DNA of 64,000 nucleotides from an uncultured Alphaproteobacteria bacterium (lineage in GTDB: Bacteria > Pseudomonadota > Alphaproteobacteria > Micavibrionales > Micavibrionaceae), in the NCBI GenBank assembly GCA_946481075.1, contig CAMLMC010000001.1:1116001-1180000 (forward strand). Reading direction: 5' to 3'. Made by a program: the position numbers and the translations under genes. The notes beneath the pieces are model-generated. The model searched no databases. It was not told the origin of the DNA and saw only the letters and a program-made list of their open reading frames with translations. How positions within the stretch are numbered: position 1 is the first letter of the stretch; each line of letters begins with the position of its first letter. Shown here piece by piece: positions 9,354 through 18,626 of the stretch.

Positions 9354-9740
9354 CTAATTCTTATGCAGAGCTTTTATTGCCGCCATCAAAACATCCGGCT
9401 TGATGGGTTTGGTTATCGTGTAATTCGCCCCTAACTGTTTGGCCAGTTGAAGGAAGCTTAGATTCTTGGTGCTTCCACCGCTCGACATGGCGATGATCGC
9501 GGCATGTGGCGAAATCTTGCGCATCTCCGTGATGGTTTCCAGCCCTTCTTTGTCAGGCATGAGTATGTCCGTAATCACTATCTGCGGCCTTTCTTTCGCA
9601 AACATATCCATACCGGTCCGGCCATTATCTGCTTCAGACACCAAAAAACCTGCCTTTTTGACAAGGTTTTTCAGGGTGAGGCGCACCAGTTCATCGTCAT
9701 CGATGATCAATATGCGCGTTTCGGATAAGGTTTGTGACAT
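9354..9740 (-). CDS. Single-domain response regulator (CheY-like)
   Basis: The 128-residue protein is only a receiver domain: the acidic pocket IIDDDE (Asp14-16), phospho-acceptor Asp58 in VITDILMPDKEG, a Ser at the Thr/Ser position (AMSSGG) and the conserved Lys111 in TITKPIKP. With no output domain it must act by protein contact or as a phosphate shuttle, most simply for the Hpt-bearing kinase encoded downstream in the same direction. It is the first gene of the apparent four-gene unit, with gaps of about 78 and 71 bases and then an overlap. Confidence 0.9.
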   Translation of the reverse strand: MSQTLSETRILIIDDDELVRLTLKNLVKKAGFLVSEADNGRTGMDMFAKERPQIVITDILMPDKEGLETITEMRKISPHAAIIAMSSGGSTKNLSFLQLAKQLGANYTITKPIKPDVLMAAIKALHKN

Positions 9741-10324
9741 GTGATTATCCTATTCTTAAAGAGAGAAGAATTTTTAAACTTTAGCGGGCATTTTATGTAA
9801 TTTTTGTACGCTTATACGCCTGTTTCGCGGCGGGAGAAAATCATTAAAAAGAATTAATCGGCTTACAGCCTTTTTTTACCGCTTGTTCGCGGACTGAGGC
9901 TCGCAATCCATACAATGGCGTGATTGGCGGCGATGTGGATGTGGATTTCGATGACAATAATATGCTGCCCCGCCTGGCGCAAACTGGGATATACGTTTCT
10001 AAAGGTGGGCCGGTGCCTGTTAGCGAAGCCGTGAGGCGTTTACATGAGCATGCAGCCCGTACTGATATTGCCAAGCTTTGGGGCAATCTTTTTTTGCCGC
10101 ACGATTTCCTTCGGTTTCAGCGATAGCGGTCAAAAGTCCGGGCCAGTATCGGACTCCATGGCTCCCCTCTCCTTTCCATCCCGGATAAGTCAATTAATTC
10201 AGCTTGTTAAGGATTGATTGTGACCCGACAGCCCTGTGGACATGTTCCATAATTTCCTTGGTGCTATTTGCCGGAATATATATAGTGGGTGCGTTCACAA
10301 TACATGGGAAAAGGGATTCGCGTT
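9741..10324. other. 584-base intergenic region with an unexplained open frame
   Basis: This region lies between the divergent REC gene and the Sel1 gene. A plus-strand frame, open through 9920-10126 (GTG start), encodes an acidic then basic peptide containing DVDVDFDDNNMLPRLAQTG and VPVSEAVRRLHEHAAR. It has no clear ribosome-binding site and no recognised family. Its protein-like ending suggests a decayed gene fragment rather than noise, but this is weak. The rest must hold the two divergent promoters; no strong consensus stands out. Confidence 0.3.
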
Positions 10325-12220
10325 ATGAAACAGGGGCGCACACCAGACAGGGTTCATGTGGTCCGTCCGCCGCAGGATGATTACCGTCACGAAGGTAGGG
10401 CGGTGCCCGCCCCGGCCCCAAGCGGCCGCGGCGTTGAATTGCTCCGCACGCTTGCCGCGATCAACGACAAACTCAAACGTAGCGAAGCAGAGCGATATGA
10501 ACTCCTTGCCGAACTGCGTGAATACCGTAAATCCCTGATCGAACTGGAAGACCGCGCCGAAAAAACCGAGAAGGCCTATCTCGACCTGGAAAATAAAATC
10601 AAGACACGCGATAGTGCCGAAACAGAAATGTCGCAGCGCCAGGTCCGCTTTGAGCGCGCGTTGAAGGAAACCGAAGCCAAACTGGTACAAACCGTGGCGG
10701 GGCAGGCCCTGCTCGATAAACGCGTTTCCGATGCCGAAGAAACATCGACGGCCCTTGCCCTGCGCGTTGAAAACACAATCGGCGAACAGGCCCGCATCGA
10801 CCGCCAGATCGACAAAATCAGTCAGGACCGCACACGCACCTTGCGCAAAGTCGAAAGGATGGAAGAAATCCTGACCGAAACGCAGGATGTTTTAAAGGCG
10901 CGCGCGCTGGTGCTCCTTACCGATCAAAGCGCGGCGGCGCAGGCGGCCGGCCTGCCGCAAATTCCGGCATGGTCTGAAAATGCGGCCGAAGCCGCCAATG
11001 ATAGTGCGCCTTGGTGGCGTAAATCCGTGCGTGTGCAGGGTGTGGGCATGGCATCGATGTTGGTGGCGGCCCTTCTCTTTGGCTGGACTGTCAACCAGAT
11101 GCAACAACCGGAGATGCCGAAAATCGCCGTGTTGGAAAACGGCGGTCTCGCCCGTGTCAATCTGGATGAAAATCGCTGGGAAACCATCAACGGCGAAGAT
11201 GCATCGCCTGTCGTGGCAGAAGAGATCGAAGCCGCACCGGTGAGCGCTTCTACGGAAGCGACGGAGCCAGTCGCGACGGAACAAACGCCTGCCGCGCAAC
11301 AGGTTCTAAATAGCTCCGATGACGAATTGATGGCGGCACTTAACGAAGATGCCGACGCACTGGCGGCCCAGCTCAATGAAATTGCCCCTCAGGCCCGCCA
11401 GGAACTGGAGACGGCGGTTGATGAACCTGCCGCGGTCACACCCCAGACAGCAACGCGCACGCCTGAAACCGGTTATGATCCGCTGAGACCCTTTGCCGCG
11501 ACAGCCTTGATGCAGGATTCAAAAACCGCATCCTCCGTTCGCGCCGAAGAGAGCGACGAGCCGATCGCATCGCGCATCGCGCCGGATGATTCCCTGCCTG
11601 CGGCGATGCAGGAATTGCAAAACCAGTCGTTCGCAGGCATGCCAGAAGCACAGCACGACCTCGCCGCAATTTACACGGCAGGGCGCGGCGGCGTAACACA
11701 GAATTTCGACAAGGCGGCGCAATGGTTCCGTGAAGCCGCAGATGGCGGCATCGCTAATGCCGCCTATAATCTTGGCGTGTTATACCATCAGGGACTGGGC
11801 GTGGAACGCGATATCGACCGCGCCATCTACTGGTACCGCGAAGCCGCGAAGGGCGGTCATCCCGAAGCGCAATACAATCTCGGCATAGCCTATATCGAGG
11901 GAATTGGAACAACCTATGATGCCGCCATCGCCGCCGCCTTTTTTGAAAGCGCCGCCAATCAGGGAGTGGTCGAGGCTGCATATAATCTTGGCCTCATCCA
12001 CGAAAACGCCTTGATCGGCAAAGCCGCGACGCAGGAAGACGCGCTTATGTGGTACAAGATCGCCGCGGATGGCGGCAGCACGGATGCCAAGGCGGCGCTT
12101 CAACAACTCGCTAACAACTTGCAGATAGGCATGGAAGACATCTCCAAAATGGCGGATCGCATGAAGGTTATATATAAGGATAAACACGGCACGGCGCCGG
12201 GCGGCACGGCCAAATCATAA
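10325..12220 (+). CDS. Sel1-repeat, coiled-coil membrane protein (PodJ/SPOR-like scaffold type)
   Basis: The chosen ATG (MKQGRTPDRVHVV) has AAGGGA about 8 bases upstream; the in-frame ATG at 10304 and GTG at 10289 have none. The 631-residue protein has a basic N-end, a long coiled coil (about 35-200), one membrane segment (about 238-258, GMASMLVAALLFGWTV), a Pro/Ala/Glu-rich linker and about four Sel1 repeats near the C-end (AQHDLAAIYTAGRGG, AAYNLGVLYHQGLGV, AQYNLGIAYIEGIGT, AAYNLGLIHENAL). The layout, cytoplasmic coil plus periplasmic Sel1 repeats, is that of alphaproteobacterial polar or envelope scaffolds such as PodJ. The specific role is inferred only. Confidence 0.8.
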   Translation: MKQGRTPDRVHVVRPPQDDYRHEGRAVPAPAPSGRGVELLRTLAAINDKLKRSEAERYELLAELREYRKSLIELEDRAEKTEKAYLDLENKIKTRDSAETEMSQRQVRFERALKETEAKLVQTVAGQALLDKRVSDAEETSTALALRVENTIGEQARIDRQIDKISQDRTRTLRKVERMEEILTETQDVLKARALVLLTDQSAAAQAAGLPQIPAWSENAAEAANDSAPWWRKSVRVQGVGMASMLVAALLFGWTVNQMQQPEMPKIAVLENGGLARVNLDENRWETINGEDASPVVAEEIEAAPVSASTEATEPVATEQTPAAQQVLNSSDDELMAALNEDADALAAQLNEIAPQARQELETAVDEPAAVTPQTATRTPETGYDPLRPFAATALMQDSKTASSVRAEESDEPIASRIAPDDSLPAAMQELQNQSFAGMPEAQHDLAAIYTAGRGGVTQNFDKAAQWFREAADGGIANAAYNLGVLYHQGLGVERDIDRAIYWYREAAKGGHPEAQYNLGIAYIEGIGTTYDAAIAAAFFESAANQGVVEAAYNLGLIHENALIGKAATQEDALMWYKIAADGGSTDAKAALQQLANNLQIGMEDISKMADRMKVIYKDKHGTAPGGTAKS

Positions 12221-12239
12221 AGTCAGAAGGTTTACCAAA

Positions 12240-12279
12240 AAAACAGGCGGACTGCTTCCTAGGGCGGTTCGCCTGTTTT
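12240..12279. terminator. Terminator between convergent genes
   Basis: The stem AAAACAGGCG/CGCCTGTTTT with about 20 bases between its arms has T runs on both strands. It can therefore serve the Sel1 gene and the RND gene that converges on it. Confidence 0.75.
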
Positions 12280-12294
12280 CTTATGGCCTCTCTT

Positions 12295-15200
12295 TTATTC
12301 CTGCGGGGAATGCGGCTGCTTCATCTCGCGCTTTAACCTGCGCGCGACATCGCCCGGCGATCCGGTCCTGCGGGAGATCAACTGATAAGCCACCGGTACC
12401 ACGAACAAAGTGAACAACGTCGCGGCGGCCACACCAAAGAAGATGACGATACCGATGGCCGAACGCGTTTCCGATCCCGCACCGCTGGTGAGGATCAGGG
12501 GAACCGCGCCTGCCATGGCGGTGATGCTGGTCATCAGGATCGGGCGCAAACGCAACTCACAGGCACGGATCAAGGCTTGCGTAAATTCCACACCTTCATC
12601 GCGCAACTGGTTCGCGAACTCGACGATCAGGATTCCGTTTTTGGCCGCAAGCCCCACCAGCATGATAAGCCCGATCTGTGTGAAGATATTGATGGTCTGC
12701 CCCGTCAGATAAAGGCCGGCAAGCGCCCCCGCCATCGCAAGCGGCACGGTGGTCAAAATCACAAACGGATGGACAAAACTTTCGAACTGCGCGGCAAGGA
12801 CCAGGAACATGACAAGGATGCCCAGAAGGAAAACAAAATAGATCGACCCGCCCGAAGACTTATAGTCTTTCGAAAGGCCTTTGTAATCGAACACCGCGCT
12901 TTCGGGCAATGTGTCTCGCGCCAGATCTTCCATATACGTCAAAGCCTGTCCCAGCGTGTAACCTTTATCAAGATCGGCTTCAATCGTGATGGAACGCACA
13001 CGGTTGTAACGGTTCAGCGTCGATGAATCGGCGAGCTCTTCCAGCGTCACAAGGTTGGAAAGCGGAATCAATTCACCCGTGCGGTCGGAACGGACATAGA
13101 TGTTCTCCATATTGGTGGGCGTGCGCTGCTCCTCACGTTCGCCTTCTACGATGACGTCATATTCCTCGCCATTGTCGATATAGGTTGTCACGCGCCGCGA
13201 CCCCAACATTGTTTCCAGCGTGCGGCCGATATTGGTGACGGAAACACCCAACTCTGCCGCACGGTCATAGTTGATCACGACTTCAAGCTGCGGCTTGGTT
13301 TCTTTATACGACCAGTCGATGGAATTAAGGCCGGGATTGTCTTCGTTGATTTTGGCCACCAGCATATCGCGCCATTCGCGAAGCTCTTCATACGTGCCGC
13401 CGCCGATCACGAACTGCACAGGCTTGCCCGAAACGCCGCGGAACCCCTGCCGCATTACGGGGGCGATACGTACCCCGGCAAGATCGGCGACCTTCCCGCG
13501 CACTTCATTCATGATTTCGGTTGCCGGACGGCGCGATCCCCAATCGCTCAGGACCACTATCACCATGCCGTTGTTGAACGATGATAGATTGCCAAACCCG
13601 CGCGGCGCGCGAACCATCAGGCTCTCGATCTCGCCTTTTTCAAGATAGGGCGTCAGTCTGCGCTCGATCTCGTCCATATACTCCTTCATATAGGAATAGG
13701 TTGCGCCCTCGGGTCCGTTGACCATCAGGAAGAACGCGCCGCGGTCTTCACGAGGGGTGTATTCCGCAGGCGTTATTTTCAGGAACAATGCAATGACTGC
13801 CAGAACGGCGATAAAACCCGCCACGACAATCAAAGGACGGCCCAGAAGATAGGAAAGCGATCGTCCATACCTGCCCCGCACTGCCATAAAGACGCTATCT
13901 ATCTTTTTCGTCAGACGGCTTTCCTCTTTGGTCGCGCTCAGAATTTTCGAACTGAGCATGGGAGAAAGCGTCAAGGCGATCAAACCGGAAAAACCGACGG
14001 CGGCGGCCATGGTAATCGCAAATTCCGAAAACAGTCGGCCGATATCGCCTTCCAGATAGGTAATCGGCAAAAACACCGCCATCAAGGTCAACGTCGTCGC
14101 CACGACGGCAAATCCCACCTGCCGCGCACCGTTGTAGGAGGCGACCAGCGGGCTTTCCCCCTCTTCCTTCATCCGCCGGACAATATTTTCGACGACGATG
14201 ATGGCATCATCCACCACAAGACCGATAGCGAGAATAAGCGCAAGCAGCGTCAGGATATTGATGGAAAATCCCATCGCAAGCAGAACGATAAAAGCGGATA
14301 TCAACGATACCGGCGCGGCAATGGCGGGAATAATCGTGGCATTGATGGTGCCCAGAAACAGGAAAATCACGATAACGACAAGCACCATGGCGATGCCGAG
14401 CGTGACATAAACCTCGTGCACCGCTTGTTCGACAAAAACGGATGTGTCATAGCGTTCCTGAATTTGCATGCCTTCGGGCAGGGATGAATTGATCTGTTCC
14501 GCCTTGGCCTGCGCCGCGCGCGCAACGGAAATGGTGTTGGCCGTTGATTGCTTGATGATGCCCAATCCCACCTGAGGTACATTGTTGCCGCGGAACATGG
14601 TACGGTCTTCTTCCGCCCCACGCTCCACGCGGGCCACATCTTTCAGGCGGATCAGATATCCATCATCACCACGGCCGATCACCAGATTGGCGAATTGGTC
14701 AGCATCCTTGAACACACGGCTCATACGAACCGTGAACTGGCGGTCGAGCGATTCAATATTCCCGGCAGGCAGCTCCACATTTTCCGCGCGAAGCGCACTT
14801 TCAACATCGGTGACGGTCAGCCCGCGTGCCGCCAGTTGCGTGCGGTCTATCCACACACGCATGGCATAGGTCTGCGCCCCGCTGACCCGCACTTGCGAAA
14901 CCCCGTCGATAATCGAAAACTGGTCAACCAGATAACGGTTGGCGTAATCGGTCAGTTCGGCAATCGAATGGCGGCTGCTGGTGAGCGAAAGCCAGATAAT
15001 TACATCGTCGCTGGAATCGACCTTTTGCACCTCCGGCGGATCGGCCTCTTCGGGAAGATTGTCCATGACGCCCGATATCTTGTCGCGCACATCGTTGGCG
15101 GCCGCGTCGATATCGACTCCGACAAAAAATTGCAAGGTGATGCGGGCACGCCCGTCCTCGCTGGACGATTCAATGAAATCGATGCCGCCGATACCCGATA

Positions 15201-15411
15201 TGCGGCTTTCTATCACTTCGGTCACACGGCTTTCGACGATCGAGGCCGAAGCACCGGGATAATCGACACTGATTGAAACGATCGGCGGATCGATATCCGG
15301 ATATTCCCGCAGGGACAGGCGCGTAAAAGATACAATCCCGAACGCGATGAGCAAAAGGGAGATAACGGCGGCAAAGACAGGGCGCTTGACGGAAATATCG
15401 GAAAGGATCAT
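12295..15411 (-). CDS. RND (HAE1/AcrB-type) multidrug efflux transporter
   Basis: The 1038-residue inner-membrane pump has the standard two-fold repeat: TM1 right at the N-end (ISVKRPVFAAVISLLLIAFG), a large periplasmic porter loop, six TM segments, then a repeat. The proton relay in TM4 is visible as IGLVVDDAIIVVENIVRRM, with the DD pair. The opening REYPDIDPPIVSISVDYPGA is typical of HAE1 pumps of the MexB/MexK group. It overlaps the upstream adaptor gene by 4 bases, so the pair is co-translated. The outer channel may be the TolC-like protein encoded at 18627-20009, separated by the ABC-F gene. Confidence 0.93.
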   Translation of the reverse strand: MILSDISVKRPVFAAVISLLLIAFGIVSFTRLSLREYPDIDPPIVSISVDYPGASASIVESRVTEVIESRISGIGGIDFIESSSEDGRARITLQFFVGVDIDAAANDVRDKISGVMDNLPEEADPPEVQKVDSSDDVIIWLSLTSSRHSIAELTDYANRYLVDQFSIIDGVSQVRVSGAQTYAMRVWIDRTQLAARGLTVTDVESALRAENVELPAGNIESLDRQFTVRMSRVFKDADQFANLVIGRGDDGYLIRLKDVARVERGAEEDRTMFRGNNVPQVGLGIIKQSTANTISVARAAQAKAEQINSSLPEGMQIQERYDTSVFVEQAVHEVYVTLGIAMVLVVIVIFLFLGTINATIIPAIAAPVSLISAFIVLLAMGFSINILTLLALILAIGLVVDDAIIVVENIVRRMKEEGESPLVASYNGARQVGFAVVATTLTLMAVFLPITYLEGDIGRLFSEFAITMAAAVGFSGLIALTLSPMLSSKILSATKEESRLTKKIDSVFMAVRGRYGRSLSYLLGRPLIVVAGFIAVLAVIALFLKITPAEYTPREDRGAFFLMVNGPEGATYSYMKEYMDEIERRLTPYLEKGEIESLMVRAPRGFGNLSSFNNGMVIVVLSDWGSRRPATEIMNEVRGKVADLAGVRIAPVMRQGFRGVSGKPVQFVIGGGTYEELREWRDMLVAKINEDNPGLNSIDWSYKETKPQLEVVINYDRAAELGVSVTNIGRTLETMLGSRRVTTYIDNGEEYDVIVEGEREEQRTPTNMENIYVRSDRTGELIPLSNLVTLEELADSSTLNRYNRVRSITIEADLDKGYTLGQALTYMEDLARDTLPESAVFDYKGLSKDYKSSGGSIYFVFLLGILVMFLVLAAQFESFVHPFVILTTVPLAMAGALAGLYLTGQTINIFTQIGLIMLVGLAAKNGILIVEFANQLRDEGVEFTQALIRACELRLRPILMTSITAMAGAVPLILTSGAGSETRSAIGIVIFFGVAAATLFTLFVVPVAYQLISRRTGSPGDVARRLKREMKQPHSPQE

Positions 15412-16535
15412 TGCGCGTTACCGTCCTTCACATCCTGCCCTTGTGATTCTGCCGGATCGGTCTTGTATTTTTGAATGACATCCTGAAGCGTATCGCCCTT
15501 TTCCTGTTCGGCCAGAATATTCACGGGGCTTCCGGGCTGCGCTGTCATTGTGCCCTGTACAACAATCTTTTCACCGGCCTGTAAATTTTTTACGACCTCA
15601 ACCTCGCCCGGTCTGCGCGTACCTATCACAATTTCCCGCTTTTCCACCGTGGGGGGACTTGCTGAACCATCAACGACCAGAACGAATGTCTTTCGCGCCT
15701 CGGGAATAATCGCGCTTTCCGGAATGGCCACCGACCGCCGCGGGTTTTTGAGCAGTTCCACCGTCATCAAAAGTCCCGGTTTCAAATCTCCATCCGGATT
15801 GGGAATAATGGCGCGCACGCCAATCGCGCGCGTGTTTTCGTTGATCTGGCTGTCGATCGCGGAAATCGTGCCTTTGTAAACGCCATCAAATCCGGCTGCT
15901 TTGGCATTGATCGGTATGCCCGCCTTCAGGGTCGGCAGAAAAATCGACGGCACGGAAAAATCCAGTTTCATAACGGAATCATCATCCAGTGTCGTAATCA
16001 CCGTCCCGGGCTGTAAAAGGGATCCGACACTGATATCGCGAAGTCCCACGATTCCATCGAACGGGGCGACGATAATACGGTCATCGAGGCGGGATTGCAG
16101 GGCGGCCATCGCGGCGCGTGCGGCATTATAATCCCGCAACCGTTCCTCCAATGTCGATTTGGACGCCGCGCCGTTTTTGGCAAGCTCCCTTGCACGTTCA
16201 AGCTGCTTGGACGCCTCGGAAACCAGCGCCTTTTGCTGATCGAGCAGCGCCTTTTGCTCGCGGCTCGTCATTTCTACCAGAATATCGCCCTTGTTCACCC
16301 GCTGGCCGTCTTCGAAATTGATTGCCGTCACCGTTTCCGTGACCTTGGATGTCAATGTGACGGACTCATTGGCGCGGAGCGTGCCGATTGCCTCGACCCG
16401 GTCAGTAAAATCGTCCATTTGCACAGTCTGAATCACAACAGGCGTAGGGGGCGGGCCGCCTTGCTGGGCCGTGGACAAGGCCGGACTGGCCAGCATGGAT
16501 AAGGCAAAAACGGCGGAAAACAGGTATTTCATCAT
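15408..16535 (-). CDS. RND efflux periplasmic adaptor (HlyD/MFP family)
   Basis: The 375-residue protein has a signal peptide (MKYLFSAVFALSMLASPALS). It then shows the barrel-lipoyl-hairpin order of membrane fusion proteins: SVTLTSKVTETVTAINFEDG (lipoyl half), a helical hairpin rich in Lys/Glu/Ala (about 110-165), the second lipoyl half IVAPFDGIVGLRDISVG, then a beta barrel. It links the RND pump to an outer channel. The two first codons are both ATG (MMKYLF). It ends with an Asp/Gln-rich tail and overlaps the pump start. Confidence 0.92.
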   Translation of the reverse strand: MMKYLFSAVFALSMLASPALSTAQQGGPPPTPVVIQTVQMDDFTDRVEAIGTLRANESVTLTSKVTETVTAINFEDGQRVNKGDILVEMTSREQKALLDQQKALVSEASKQLERARELAKNGAASKSTLEERLRDYNAARAAMAALQSRLDDRIIVAPFDGIVGLRDISVGSLLQPGTVITTLDDDSVMKLDFSVPSIFLPTLKAGIPINAKAAGFDGVYKGTISAIDSQINENTRAIGVRAIIPNPDGDLKPGLLMTVELLKNPRRSVAIPESAIIPEARKTFVLVVDGSASPPTVEKREIVIGTRRPGEVEVVKNLQAGEKIVVQGTMTAQPGSPVNILAEQEKGDTLQDVIQKYKTDPAESQGQDVKDGNAQ

Positions 16536-16663
16536 AAAATCCCGAACTATAAGCTATTAAAAACAGGGGCTGCCCTAAACTGGTACGGGCGATAGATCAA
16601 AACCCTTCTTTGCATAGATATAACACAGAAGGTTAATCTCAACCCCTTCATTTCAAAGAATTT

Positions 16664-18514
16664 TTAGGCCTGCTGACGCATCTCTTCGAGCTCAAGCCAG
16701 CGCCCTTCCGCGGCTTCAAGCTTGGCTTTGGCTTGTTCCAGCGCGGCAGAGGTGTTGAGAAACACATTCGGCTGTTTGGAATAAAGGTCCGGATCTTCCA
16801 GAACGCTCAATAGGTCACTGATCTCATTTTCCAGCTTTTCCATTTGCTCGGGCAGGGAATCCAGCTCGAATTGTAAACTGTAGGTAAGTTTTTTCGGCGG
16901 CGTCCTCGGCTTTTCCCCGGCGGGCTCTGGCGAGGCCGCCTTGACCTTTTTGAGCGCGGCCTGTGCCGGCGTTTCCTTCGGCTCTTTCTTTTTCTTCTCG
17001 AGATAATCGCTATACCCGCCAATCACCCCATCGATCTCTCCGTCCCCTTCGAAGGCGAGAATTTTGGTAACGGTCTGGTCCAGAAAATCCCGGTCGTGCG
17101 ACACAACGATCAACGTGCCTTTATATTGCAGCAGGATATCTTCGAGCATGTCGAGCGTATCCATATCAAGGTCATTCGTCGGCTCGTCGAGGATCAAACA
17201 GGTTTTGGGGTTCGCCAGAATTTTGGCGAGCATCAAACGGTTTTTCTGCCCGCCGGAGAGCGTGCCGACTTTGTGGTTGGCCTTTTGCGGATCGAACAGG
17301 AAGTCTTTCAAATATCCCACGACATGACGCGATTTTCCCATGACATCGACATGGTCGCCGCCTTCGGGGCAGAGCGTCTTCCAAAGCGTCATATCGTCTT
17401 TTAAATCTTTGCGTTTCTGGTCGAAGTAGGAAAACTCCAGTTCCTTCTTGCGCTTGATTGTACCGCTGTCGGGCTGCATTTCGCCGATCAGCATTTTCAA
17501 AAAGCTGGTCTTGCCGGATCCGTTCTTGCCAAGGATGCCAATGCGGTCGCCCTTTTGAATGCGCAGGAAGAAATTTTTCAGGATGGTTTTTTCGCGGCCA
17601 TCATCGTTGAATGATTTGCTGACGTTATAAAATTCGCAAACGATGCGTGATGTCATGACGACATCTTCCATCTCGACCTTCATTTTGCCCATCATCTTGC
17701 GGAAGGCGGATTGATCGGCCTTCAGCGCATCACGCGCCTCACGCATCTGCTCTACACGGCGGACATTGCGCTTGCGGCGGGCCTTGACACCGCGCGAAGC
17801 CCACTCCACTTCCTGGTCGACGAATTTCTGACGGTTCGCTAGCTCGCGCTCTTCCTGTTCCAAAAGCATCGTCGACCATTCTTCGAAATGGGCGAAACCT
17901 TTCGGACAGACCTTTAACTTTCCCCGGTCCAGCCAGAAGATGGTGTTGGAAATATTCTCAAGGAACGTGCGGTCATGCGATACACATAAAACTGCGCCGC
18001 GATACCCACGCAAATAATCTTCCAGCCATTGAATGATACCAAGATCAAGGTGGTTGGTCGGTTCGTCCAGCAACAGAAGGTCCGGCTCCTCGACCAATGC
18101 CCGCGCCAGCGCGGCCCGCCGCACCTGCCCGCCGGACAGGTTTTCCATCTTGTCGCGAACGTCTATTTCCAGCGGGGCGATCACCATGTCGATCTTGTAA
18201 TCGATCATCCAGCTTTCGGTATCGGGCGGAAAGGTTTGGAAAATAAAATCATAAACGGTCTGGCCGGGGATGATTTTGACTTCCTGCTGCAAATAGCCAA
18301 CCACAACGCCATCCAAAATCCAGCGCTCACCATCGTCTAGGTCGCGTGCACCGGTGATAATATTCATCAGGGTCGATTTGCCGGTGCCGTTCTTCCCGAC
18401 CAATGAAATGCGGCTGCCGTCATGGATGTTGAAGGTCAAATCCTTGAAAAGCGGCACCTCGCCAAAACTGACATGGGCGTCTCGTACGCTTAATATTAAC
18501 TGGCCGTTGTTCAT
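16664..18514 (-). CDS. uup: ABC-F family ATPase (Uup-like)
   Basis: This soluble 616-residue protein has two ABC ATPase domains and no membrane segment. Domain 1 has Walker A GKNGTGKST, signature LSGGQVRRAALARA and Walker B LLLLDEPTNHLD. Domain 2 has GKNGSGKTS, LSGGQKNRLMLAK and CLILDEPTNDLD. A Pro/Lys-rich linker leads to a C-terminal coiled-coil tail (about 545-610), the mark of Uup, which binds branched DNA and the ribosome. Both catalytic Glu residues are present. The gene is flanked by efflux genes but probably independent. Confidence 0.88.
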   Translation of the reverse strand: MNNGQLILSVRDAHVSFGEVPLFKDLTFNIHDGSRISLVGKNGTGKSTLMNIITGARDLDDGERWILDGVVVGYLQQEVKIIPGQTVYDFIFQTFPPDTESWMIDYKIDMVIAPLEIDVRDKMENLSGGQVRRAALARALVEEPDLLLLDEPTNHLDLGIIQWLEDYLRGYRGAVLCVSHDRTFLENISNTIFWLDRGKLKVCPKGFAHFEEWSTMLLEQEERELANRQKFVDQEVEWASRGVKARRKRNVRRVEQMREARDALKADQSAFRKMMGKMKVEMEDVVMTSRIVCEFYNVSKSFNDDGREKTILKNFFLRIQKGDRIGILGKNGSGKTSFLKMLIGEMQPDSGTIKRKKELEFSYFDQKRKDLKDDMTLWKTLCPEGGDHVDVMGKSRHVVGYLKDFLFDPQKANHKVGTLSGGQKNRLMLAKILANPKTCLILDEPTNDLDMDTLDMLEDILLQYKGTLIVVSHDRDFLDQTVTKILAFEGDGEIDGVIGGYSDYLEKKKKEPKETPAQAALKKVKAASPEPAGEKPRTPPKKLTYSLQFELDSLPEQMEKLENEISDLLSVLEDPDLYSKQPNVFLNTSAALEQAKAKLEAAEGRWLELEEMRQQA

Positions 18515-18562
18515 GGCCTGCTATATGGATGTTTTTTAAGCAAAACTCAAGGTTTTTCCCTG

Positions 18563-18622
18563 TCATTCTGAGCTTGCAGGCGAAGGATCTCTAAGGGATT
18601 CTTCGCTGCGCCCAGAATGATG
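18563..18622. repeat. Imperfect palindrome of the CATTCTGAGC...GAAGAATC type
   Basis: The arms CATTCTGAGC...GAAGGATCTCT and its reverse complement AGGGATTCTTCGC...CAGAATG form a roughly 60-base imperfect inverted repeat in the short gap between the TolC gene stop and the ABC-F start. The wording closely resembles small dispersed palindromic elements seen in intergenic DNA of many environmental bacteria. As RNA it would fold into one long hairpin. Only one copy is in the window. Confidence 0.65.
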
Positions 18623-18626
18623 GTGA

